From: Oscillatoria nigro-viridis PCC 7112
GTDB taxonomy: Bacteria; Cyanobacteriota; Cyanobacteriia; Cyanobacteriales; Microcoleaceae
Length of the DNA: 64,000 nucleotides
Direction: 5' to 3'
NCBI RefSeq assembly: GCF_000317475.1
Contig: NC_019729.1
Location: forward strand, 1,688,501 to 1,752,500
The notes under the pieces were generated by a model. That model made no database searches and was not told the DNA's origin. It worked only from the letters and a program-made list of their open reading frames with translations. Below are positions 9,496-16,335 of the stretch, piece after piece. Both the position numbers and the translations under genes were made by a program. Within the stretch, counting starts at the first letter, position 1. Each line of letters starts with the position of its first letter.

Positions 9496-9580
9496 TTGAG
9501 CGAAAACTGAGCGGTCTGCTGTATGCTTTACACAGTAAGCGACTCGGCACTATGGAAGATTGAGCGAAAGATGAGCGAAA
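9496..9580. promoter_or_regulatory. Left arm-type repeats, probable integrase binding sites and operator
   Basis: Two pairs of TGAGCG, each pair spaced exactly 11 bp start to start: 9497 with 9508, and 9561 with 9572. The first pair reads TTGAGCGAAAACTGAGCGG and the second TTGAGCGAAAGATGAGCG. A third pair with the same spacing lies just inside the right end (20116 with 20127). Their place inside both att cores is that of integrase arm sites. The second pair overlaps the integrase start codon (ATG at 9571), which would let the protein repress its own gene. Confidence 0.7.
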
Positions 9581-11007
9581 AATCTAATCCAGTCACACTC
9601 AGTACATCCGCTGACTACCTTATTGGGTATGAGCGGATTCTCGACTACTTCAAGCAAGCACAGAAAGAATGCCCGAAAGGGGTAGGACTAAAGAAGGATA
9701 GCAAGGCTAAGGGGTCTTACATTACTCTCCAATTCAAGCTAGGTGACAAGCGGGTCAATAAAACCTGTGGGTGTTACCTGACGATGCAAGGCATTACTGA
9801 CGCTCTAAAAAAGGCTCACTTGGTTGCTAGCGCACTAAAATCGTTTTTTAGCGAGAGTCAATTTTTAGCCTGGTATGATGATGTAATTCTAGAAAAGAAC
9901 GTTGTCAAAAATGATTTAATGACGTTCGGTGAGGCTGTCGCAAAAGTAGAGGAAGAATACTGGGATGGACGTACTAAACGCCGTCAGCAGCGTGACAGGA
10001 GTAGTATCAGTCAGCAGTATTCTTGGGGATGTGTTTATGGTGACTATTTCAAGCTATTGCCAGAGGATAGGGTTGTAAACTTGTCAGATATTCTCTCAGT
10101 AGTCAACAGCAAAAAACAAGGTACTAAATGTTTTAAGAACTGCCTGTGCGCCATGCGTAAGCTAGTTGAAACAATCGGTCACTTTGATTTGTTGTGCAAA
10201 CTCAAAGAAATTGATGGTACACAAGTAGAATTTAGGCAAGACCTTCAAACCTTATCGGTTGAGGATTTTTTGAAGCTTCGGGATGACGCTCTAAACATCC
10301 CTCCTAACGATAGGCGATACAACCTAGAATCTCGTCAGCGTTGGTTGTGGGTGTTTTCGATGCAGTTAGTGTATGGTTTTCGAGTTCATGAAGTTTTTGC
10401 AATTCTGAATATTGATAGACCATTTCAAACAAAAGACGGTGTAACTATCCCGCCATTAAGCGAGTCAAATAATAAAAAAATGATTGCTGTAGTGGGGGAG
10501 AAAACATTGTTAGATACTACGACTAAAACTGGTTATAGATTATGTGTGCCGATGCTAGCACCGACTCATCCTGACTTGATAGAACGTTTAGAAATTAAGT
10601 CTGGTCAACTGCCGGAAATCAGTTCGTTATCAAATAATCCAAACACGATTTCTAAGGCTTATGCCCAAAGAGCGCGAGACGTTCTAGCAAGGTGGGGTAA
10701 AAATTTAAGTCAAACTCACGCTTTACGTCACCTGGCAAACCTGAACGGTCAAATGGCAGGGATGTCTCAGGAAACAAGAGCTAAGAGTTTGGGGCATTCA
10801 ACACAGATGAATGAAGGGACTTACAAAAAACGAGCCAATACGAAGACGACAATTGATTTGTTAACTCAATCCACAAAGGAAGCTATTCCTTTAATTGGTG
10901 CGATCGGGGTGCTTAAACAGTTGGGAAGTGACGGGAAAAGTATCAAGCTGTTAGCTGCTATTTATGGCATTACGCCCGACGCAGTGATGGAGTTGCTTGC
11001 CGAATAA
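9571..11007 (+). CDS. Tyrosine recombinase / integrase of the tRNA-Val element
   Basis: Catalyses site-specific integration and excision. I use ATG at 9571 (478 residues); an in-frame ATG at 9523 would add 16 residues but has no ribosome site. Catalytic residues in this numbering: Arg271 in VYGFRVHE, His383 and Arg386 in the HALRH box, the later His in LGHST, and the nucleophile Tyr in TYKKR. The N-terminal part (about 1-200) lacks a recognisable family signature but has the place of an arm-binding and core-binding region. It sits at the left boundary pointing inward, typical of an element integrase. No excisionase is recognised. Confidence 0.93.
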   Translation: MSEKSNPVTLSTSADYLIGYERILDYFKQAQKECPKGVGLKKDSKAKGSYITLQFKLGDKRVNKTCGCYLTMQGITDALKKAHLVASALKSFFSESQFLAWYDDVILEKNVVKNDLMTFGEAVAKVEEEYWDGRTKRRQQRDRSSISQQYSWGCVYGDYFKLLPEDRVVNLSDILSVVNSKKQGTKCFKNCLCAMRKLVETIGHFDLLCKLKEIDGTQVEFRQDLQTLSVEDFLKLRDDALNIPPNDRRYNLESRQRWLWVFSMQLVYGFRVHEVFAILNIDRPFQTKDGVTIPPLSESNNKKMIAVVGEKTLLDTTTKTGYRLCVPMLAPTHPDLIERLEIKSGQLPEISSLSNNPNTISKAYAQRARDVLARWGKNLSQTHALRHLANLNGQMAGMSQETRAKSLGHSTQMNEGTYKKRANTKTTIDLLTQSTKEAIPLIGAIGVLKQLGSDGKSIKLLAAIYGITPDAVMELLAE

Positions 11008-11167
11008 CTCGAAACAAAACTTTACAGTCCCTGTGTTGACAAGGAATCGTAAGTCTGCAATCGTGAGTAACTAAGGAAGATTGATGCGCGGTTGACGAGC
11101 ACTTGCAATGCTAGCCAAACCACGACTTCCCCAACCGTTACGTAACAACGCTTGGAGCCTATAAATT

Positions 11168-11572
11168 ATGCCACTTTCAGCCGATTGTCCCAACGGACGA
11201 TCGCAATTCTTTACGCAATCTCGTGTCCGAAAATTTGGACATCTATTCAGTTGGAAGGATTTAGCCCGTCGCGAAAATCTAAGACGCTCAAATAGCAGTC
11301 TGTACCGATTTGTATTTTCACCAGCAATTTTTGCTCAACTTCCCCGCCCGAAATTTCTTATCGGGGACAAGATTTCCGACCACTGGATAGATGAGTTCGA
11401 CAAAGAGTGTGTCGAGTTTGGTGAAGTCGTTGGAGTTTCTTGGCATCCAACCCAAAGTGAGTGGGCTTACCTAGTTAATTGGACTTCTGGCGAAGGCCCG
11501 GATTCTATTTACCCCTGCTTCGATGAGTACTTGGTAATCGGCGGTGACTTGAGGCTTGTCAGCCATGACTGA
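11168..11572 (+). CDS. Hypothetical protein of the integrated element
   Basis: 134 residues, function not recognised. The first 60 residues are basic. The C-terminal half (from about residue 62, FLIGDKISDHWIDEF onward) is acidic and aromatic, with GEVVGVSWHP and WTSGEGPDSIYPCFDEYLV, resembling small beta-rich proteins I recall from cyanobacterial chromosomes and plasmids that have no assigned role. Its stop overlaps the next gene's ATG by 8 bases (ATGACTGA), so the two are translationally coupled. Confidence 0.7.
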   Translation: MPLSADCPNGRSQFFTQSRVRKFGHLFSWKDLARRENLRRSNSSLYRFVFSPAIFAQLPRPKFLIGDKISDHWIDEFDKECVEFGEVVGVSWHPTQSEWAYLVNWTSGEGPDSIYPCFDEYLVIGGDLRLVSHD

Positions 11573-12095
11573 GCCCGCCATCAGCTACCGTCGCATTGAC
11601 AAACTCAGGGCGATCGCCTTTGACCGTGGATTCACCAATGAAGACGCCAAGCAGTTTGGGAAGCTTTCTAAAACTGCTACGTGGGAAGCGCTGCTGGAAC
11701 TTTACCTGGTTGACGGTGAATCGCTTGACACAGTGCTAGACGTGCCACTAGACACTGTAGACATACCGCTAGACATCACGCCTGAACCGCTTGACCCGCA
11801 AGCTGTAGACACTGTAGACATACCGCTAGACACCACGCCTGAACCGCTTGACCCGCAAGCTGTAGACACTGTAGACACCCTAGATTGGACTAACGACGGT
11901 TCGTTCCCTGTGTGTGGCTTCACCCGCCAGAATTCCACTAGCTTTTTAGACTGGGTTGACCTTGGGCAACTCATCGCACTCATACTCGCATCGACGGGGG
12001 TGTTTGTACTGGCTATGTCTATGTGGGGCTTACTGAATAAGTTAGGAAAAATCGCGATCGCAATTAATGGGCAATTCAAGCTCGGCAAAACATAA
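11565..12095 (+). CDS. Hypothetical membrane-anchored protein with VDTVD/PLDPQA repeats
   Basis: 176 residues from ATG 11565 (overlaps the previous stop by 8 bases). Three parts: a small folded N-terminus (about 1-50), a repetitive acidic linker (about 50-115) with two near-identical 19-residue units built on TVDIPLDTTPEPLDPQA, and one transmembrane helix (about 134-156) followed by a basic tail. Function unknown. The linker DNA carries five exact TGTAGACA sites (11756, 11804, 11813, 11861, 11870), the same motif as in the array at 19398-19721, so this stretch may be kept for its DNA sequence rather than for its peptide. Confidence 0.72.
   Translation: MTEPAISYRRIDKLRAIAFDRGFTNEDAKQFGKLSKTATWEALLELYLVDGESLDTVLDVPLDTVDIPLDITPEPLDPQAVDTVDIPLDTTPEPLDPQAVDTVDTLDWTNDGSFPVCGFTRQNSTSFLDWVDLGQLIALILASTGVFVLAMSMWGLLNKLGKIAIAINGQFKLGKT
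11756..11877. repeat. TGTAGACA motif array, copy 1 (inside a coding region)
   Basis: Five exact TGTAGACA at 11756, 11804, 11813, 11861 and 11870, two of the pairs with 9-bp spacing (TGTAGACACTGTAGACA twice), plus several GCTAGACA/ACTAGACA variants between them. An eight-base motif in either orientation is expected less than once in the whole element by chance. Confidence 0.85.
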
Positions 12096-13572
12096 CTTTT
12101 TGTTGACTATAACTTGCCCAGTTATAGCTTTTAATAATCATTGAACCATAAATAGGTGTGATTTTTGGTTTTTGACATAAAAACACACAAAAAACCCGTC
12201 TTAACCAGGTAGCAAGGTTCATCACTAAAAAAGTAATAGCAATAGCTGTTTCCGAAGTATTATCAAGCTTTGCCATCACTCGATTCAAGCTAAATCTTCT
12301 TTTACCTTGTCCAAATTTGCCCTCAATAGAGTTACGAATTCTTTCATCTTCCCAGGCTTGTTTCTTGGTTTCCTTACTAACAATTGCTGGTGGCCTTCCT
12401 AAAGGGGGGCCACTAATTCTAATTCCTCTTTCTTTACACCAGGCTCGATTTTCCCTGGTTCGATAAATGCGATCGGCATGGACTGATTCTGGATAGCATC
12501 CTGTGTAAATTTTAAATGCTTCAAATGAGTGCTTTTAAGTCTCCTGATTCGTTAAAGTTATCCCAACTTATCCGGTCTAAAAATACATATCCTTCACTGC
12601 AACTCGCTGACAGTTTAGCTCCAAACTCTACGGGTTTTCCTGCTTTTCCTCTAACAATGGGACGGATGTGCGGTTGGCTTAAACTTACCCCAACTGTCCG
12701 ATATACTCTGTTTTTTATTTTCCAATAACCAGAGTTGTTGGCGATAGACTTCTGTGAGAACTAGCAAGGTTTTATATTGCTTTTTGGTCAAACTTTGTAG
12801 GGTGGCACCTGATTCGATTAGCTGTTCAATATTAGCGAGGTTTCTTTTGATATATTGCAGTTGTTTTTTAAGGGCTTGGATTTTTTTGTTTCGTTTAGGT
12901 CGTCGTTGTTTTGCTACTGCTAAGTAGTCTTTCCTGGCTATTTTCCGGTAGGTTCTGGGTTTTTTATTGATTTTTACTTTGAGGGATTTATAGAGAATAT
13001 CGATGATTTTTTCGGTATGAACTCTGGCTCGGTTTAATAGCCCTAAGTCGGTGGGATAGCTAATATCTGCTGGAGCACAGGTCGCATCTATGACTAATTT
13101 TCCTTGATTGGTTAATTCATTTTTTGCGTCCGAATCCTTTTTTTTTTCGGGCGGTTTTGGGGTGGTTTCGCGCATTTTTTCCACCATCCGTTCGTTCACT
13201 TTCTTGATTAAGTTTGCACTGATTCGCTGCCGAAAGTGGACTAATAATGATGGATCAAATGGGGGTTCATTACTGTATGTTGATTGACCTATAAAGTATT
13301 GCAGGTATGGGTTTTCTCGGATCTGTTCTACTGTTTCTATGTCGCTGATTCCCAGCTTTTCTTTGATAATTAATGCCCCTAATGCCATCCTAAATGATGC
13401 AAGCGGGTGCTCCCATTTCGGTCGGAAAATTTGCAGCATATTCTGATTCAAATTCTAACCAAGGAATTAGTTGGGTCATTTTTACCCAACGGTTATCTTC
13501 TGACAATCTTCCTTCAAAGGGGAGTTCAAAGTCGGATGGGGAGCTTGGGGCAAGCTCAGCTTTTCTATACAC
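12076..13572 (-). pseudogene. IS5-family DDE transposase, multiply frameshifted
   Basis: Starts with GTG at 13572 (MYRKAELAPSSPSDFELPF), shifts frame near 13400 into the longest intact piece (13451-12651), then again near 12660 and near 12536. DDE elements are split among the pieces: DATCAPADISYP and NRARVHTEKIID in the middle part, HADRIYRTRENRAWC near 12470, and the C-terminal SIEGKFGQGKRR with NRVMAKLDNT near 12330-12250. Each piece aligns in order with IS5-type transposases known from cyanobacteria, so this is one dead gene. A complete copy elsewhere in the genome could still act on its ends. Confidence 0.88.
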
Positions 13573-13695
13573 GATCGCAGGTGGTGATGCACGGGTTTTG
13601 ACTGATTATACCTGTTTTTCACGGCGACCCTTACTACTTTTTTGTTCGGAAAACCCATACACTGTTTACTTTTCTCACTGATTCAGCAAGCCCTA
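12096..13695 (-). mobile_element. Decayed IS5-type insertion sequence inside the element
   Basis: The right end carries ATTCAGCAAGCCCT (13682-13695), the reverse of the inverted repeat seen at 9221. The left inverted repeat is not found before the end of the upstream gene at 12095, so the IS is truncated or degraded there. Its transposase is frameshifted in several places. It separates the two-gene unit at 11.2-12.1 kb from the operon at 13.8 kb and landed inside the element after or during its history as a mobile unit. Confidence 0.8.
12107..12132 (+). terminator. Probable terminator after the repeat-linker gene
   Basis: CTATAACT, loop TGCCC, AGTTATAG, then CTTTT. It lies 12 bp after the stop of the preceding gene and just before the decayed IS. 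Confidence 0.5.
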
Positions 13696-13768
13696 TGTGG
13701 CGACAAATCAATCCCCTGAATTTATTTCCCTCTCCTGTTCGTATCAACATTCAAATCGGGACAAAATT

Positions 13769-14278
13769 ATGAGCTTACAACTACGCCTTTTCGGCGGTAA
13801 TTCTGATGCTGGCAAACTCACTGCCAGCAACGACGGCGGACACGCAATCGACAAATCAAAAGTTTTGGCAAGCACTGATGCAAGCGTCATCACACCGCTA
13901 AATCCTGGTAATTTTTCCAGCATCCGTAGTGTGCCAGTTGTGCCAGCACCGCGCTACTTTTCCAAAGATGAAGCCGACGCGGTGAAGGATTTGGCAAAGG
14001 AGAAAACAGACGGTGCAAAACAGTCTAAACGCGCCTATGAAGCACTGGCAAAAATTGAAGAAGCCGACGCTAAAGTTCACCGCCATCACCGCAAATATGA
14101 GGGTGTTGTCGCCGATAATGAACTGGGCAAAAAACGCTCAGACACTCGACTGGCTAAGCACTTACACAGTTTGCGTCCCGGTTACGCTCGACTGGGTTTA
14201 GGGATTGACAAAGCTGACAGCGATGCCCGCACTCGGATTGATGCGATTAAAGCCAAACTGACGGGAGGGGCTAACTAA
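13769..14278 (+). CDS. Hypothetical element protein, charged helical
   Basis: 169 residues from ATG 13769. A longer frame begins at 13697, but that start lies at the IS border and reads through IS-flank sequence, so I reject it. The protein has a disordered N-terminus (MSLQLRLFGGNSDAGKL), then a charged helical segment (about 70-150) rich in Lys, Ala and Glu (KDEADAVKDLAKEKTDG, RAYEALAKIEEADAKVH). No family is recognised. Its stop TAA is directly followed by the ATG of the next gene (14279), so it heads a polycistronic unit running to 15388. Confidence 0.7.
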   Translation: MSLQLRLFGGNSDAGKLTASNDGGHAIDKSKVLASTDASVITPLNPGNFSSIRSVPVVPAPRYFSKDEADAVKDLAKEKTDGAKQSKRAYEALAKIEEADAKVHRHHRKYEGVVADNELGKKRSDTRLAKHLHSLRPGYARLGLGIDKADSDARTRIDAIKAKLTGGAN

Positions 14279-14542
14279 ATGAAAGCGATGTATCTGGCTA
14301 ACTACTTCGTTGCCGGATGCGTCGCTTTCTCCCTTTTGGGGTGGATAGCGAGTCTGCATCCGATGGCAATGAAAGCCGTTTTATTCTTGTTAGCAGCGAC
14401 TGCGATTGCTTGGGGGCTTAGTTGGTTGCTTGACTATTCCCTGAGTAAACTGCTTAAGATTTCAGTGGCTGATTTACAAGCGCTTCTAATCGGCGGTTTG
14501 GTGATGCTGCTGATTGGTTTGGGGGTATTTCTATGCAGCTAA
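14279..14542 (+). CDS. Small integral membrane protein of the element
   Basis: 87 residues that are almost entirely hydrophobic, with three likely transmembrane helices (about 5-25, 30-50, 63-86). Function unknown. It abuts the previous gene with no gap and overlaps the next by 10 bases. Small multi-helix proteins in mobile elements include holins and exclusion proteins, but nothing here decides between them. Confidence 0.7.
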   Translation: MKAMYLANYFVAGCVAFSLLGWIASLHPMAMKAVLFLLAATAIAWGLSWLLDYSLSKLLKISVADLQALLIGGLVMLLIGLGVFLCS

Positions 14543-15120
14543 AATTATTTGTGTTGAGTGCGTCCTCTGTAGTGCTGTGGTTGACTCCACTAGCAGCCCT
14601 GGACAAAAAGCTAGACATTCACAAAGCACTGCAAGGTGTCAGCTTGTGTGCTGCGATTGCTTGTGCTGTTACCGCTGGCAACATCGCCCGCAAACTGTCA
14701 GAACAAGGGGAGATTGAGGCAATTAAAGAGCGGGCAATTACCGCCGATGTGGTGGATGAAATCTCGACAAGCGTATACATTTCTCAGAAACAAAGACAAC
14801 AGGAAGCAGAACAAATTCTGGCAACAAACGAACGAACCGACGAACAAGAGGCAGAACTCGATTCGATAAGAGAATCACTAGAATTGCTACTGAATCAGAC
14901 TTCTAGCGATTCTGGCGAACTCGCAGTAGTGAATTTATCCACTAGGCAGCGCGAACAAATCGAACTAATTCTGCAATGCCACGCCAAGGGCATCACTGGC
15001 AAGAATAAAATCCTTAAAGAAGTTTGGGGAGTTAGTGCAGGCAGTAGCCAAGCTTACCGGGACGCGAAGGCTGAATATGAATTCTTGATGCCGTTTGTGA
15101 AAGGGGAAGGTGATGACTAA
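14533..15120 (+). CDS. Hypothetical protein: membrane segment, coiled coil and C-terminal HTH-like region
   Basis: 195 residues. The N-terminus has two hydrophobic segments (about 3-22 and 35-50), the middle (about 60-130) is a charged predicted coiled coil, and the C-terminus (about 140-190) reads STRQREQIELILQCHAKGITG then NKILKEVWGVSAGSS, which resembles a helix-turn-helix. A membrane-tethered DNA-binding protein is therefore possible, by inference only. It overlaps the preceding gene by 10 bases and the following one by 8. Confidence 0.7.
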   Translation: MQLKLFVLSASSVVLWLTPLAALDKKLDIHKALQGVSLCAAIACAVTAGNIARKLSEQGEIEAIKERAITADVVDEISTSVYISQKQRQQEAEQILATNERTDEQEAELDSIRESLELLLNQTSSDSGELAVVNLSTRQREQIELILQCHAKGITGKNKILKEVWGVSAGSSQAYRDAKAEYEFLMPFVKGEGDD

Positions 15121-15388
15121 GCAGCCAAACGTACCAACCACAGCAGCCTTAAGATTGACTGGTACTAAGTCAGAAATAGAGTTAGTTCTGGCGGTTTTGC
15201 GAGGTAAAGATTTCTTCTGGAAAACTAACGGCAAGTTCTACCCGCAACGAGGGGATAGCAATCAGTACGCTTACTACCTCAACGACTTGCAATTACCCCA
15301 GCTTGGGGTAGCAGCCCCGCCAACACCAACACCGGGGGAACCACAACCTCGACCGTGGGATGCGGTTTTGGGTGGTCAGGGAGAGTAA
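15113..15388 (+). CDS. Small hypothetical protein of a cyanobacterial family
   Basis: 91 residues from ATG 15113 (a GTG at 15110 is also possible); the ribosome site AGGGGAAGG lies just upstream inside the previous gene. The core LRLTGTKSEIELVLAVLRGK and FYPQRGDSNQYAYYL is a pattern I recall from short cyanobacterial proteins of unknown role. The tail is proline-rich (PPTPTPGEPQPRPWD). Last gene of the overlapping unit that starts at 13769. Confidence 0.7.
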   Translation: MTKQPNVPTTAALRLTGTKSEIELVLAVLRGKDFFWKTNGKFYPQRGDSNQYAYYLNDLQLPQLGVAAPPTPTPGEPQPRPWDAVLGGQGE

Positions 15389-15709
15389 GTACAAAGGCTT
15401 AGTCGGGGGGGTGAAAATCGCCCTACTTTACCCCAAAAACTGCTTTTTCTGGAACCCGCTCTCTGTCTACGTTTCTCTCCAAAAAAAATCACTCGTGGAT
15501 GTTAATACCCACGTGGTAGAGACTGGTTAGGGAAATAAGGGTAAAATTCCTCCGAATTTTCAGACAAAAGTCCCTCTGACTTGGCGGCGCTAAACTCCGC
15601 GTTACGAGCTGGTCGTCGATTGCTTTTACCTTTAAATCCGACGAGTGAGTTTTTTTACGTTTCCGGTTCGTGTTTTTTCCGTTTTCAGGCTAGCGGCTAG
15701 AATAAAACG
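15389..15709. other. Gene-free stretch in the element, possible regulatory or origin DNA
   Basis: 320 bp with no supported frame. A hairpin CGTGG/CCACG with a 10-base loop (15494-15513) and several T- and A-runs (15481-15488, 15651-15658) are visible. One TGTCTACG (one mismatch to the TGTCTACA motif) lies near 15465. I cannot assign a function. Confidence 0.4.
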
Positions 15710-16195
15710 ATGTGCTTAAAGTGTTCGGCAGAGAGGAAAAAACTTGTAGAGCTGACAGAGCGATTAATAGTTCGCGGCATCCTCGGTGGGTTGCCGTTGA
15801 CGTTCCATTTGGCAAAGGAGCGAAAGTACAAGGCCCACAGTCTAGCGCTCTGGACAGTTCTGATTCAGGTTTCTAACGAGCAACTTCTCCGCCAACTCAA
15901 GGACAAGCGGAGCATGGACAAATCCTTTGAGCACCTTCTTTGGGGAAACCGCCATCTCCTGTGGTCGTTCCGCAAAGTAAAGTTTTGCTCCATCAAGGCT
16001 TTTTGGGACAAAACCCCTGACACGTTTCTGCGCTTCCTTGTAAGTCGGACTACATTCCGAAGCTTCCTCAGTCGTTTACTGCTGTCGCAGCCAGAACCTT
16101 CTTGCAATGGCCCGCCAAAGGGTTTTGTGCCACTGCCTGACGTTGAAATAGGTGGCTGTGCCCGTAACGACAGCTTAATCGCACCCGCAATTTAA
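15710..16195 (+). CDS. Doubtful hypothetical ORF
   Basis: 161 codons from ATG 15710, no family recognised. The first part (MCLKCSAERKKLVELTERL) looks protein-like. The second half is rich in Phe, Leu and Arg without clear structure, while the opposite strand there gives plausible but start-less peptide (for example KGFVHAPLVLELAEKLL). It may be a gene fused to a relic of another gene in reverse, or no gene at all. Confidence 0.3.
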   Translation: MCLKCSAERKKLVELTERLIVRGILGGLPLTFHLAKERKYKAHSLALWTVLIQVSNEQLLRQLKDKRSMDKSFEHLLWGNRHLLWSFRKVKFCSIKAFWDKTPDTFLRFLVSRTTFRSFLSRLLLSQPEPSCNGPPKGFVPLPDVEIGGCARNDSLIAPAI

Positions 16196-16335
16196 CTCGC
16201 GGGGCGGTCTCTCCTATGCTCTAAATTTTCAACAAATTCTAGACACCAAAAAACCGCTGCTTTCAATTGAGACCTGAGCGCAACGGTTTTGAGGGTTTAT
16301 CCACATTCAACTCGTCTAAGGGGCGAGCCAAATTT

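Noticed and set aside
13697..13768. Upstream GTG start extending the 169-residue element protein
   Set aside because: The added segment begins at the IS border and would be sequence brought next to the gene by the insertion.
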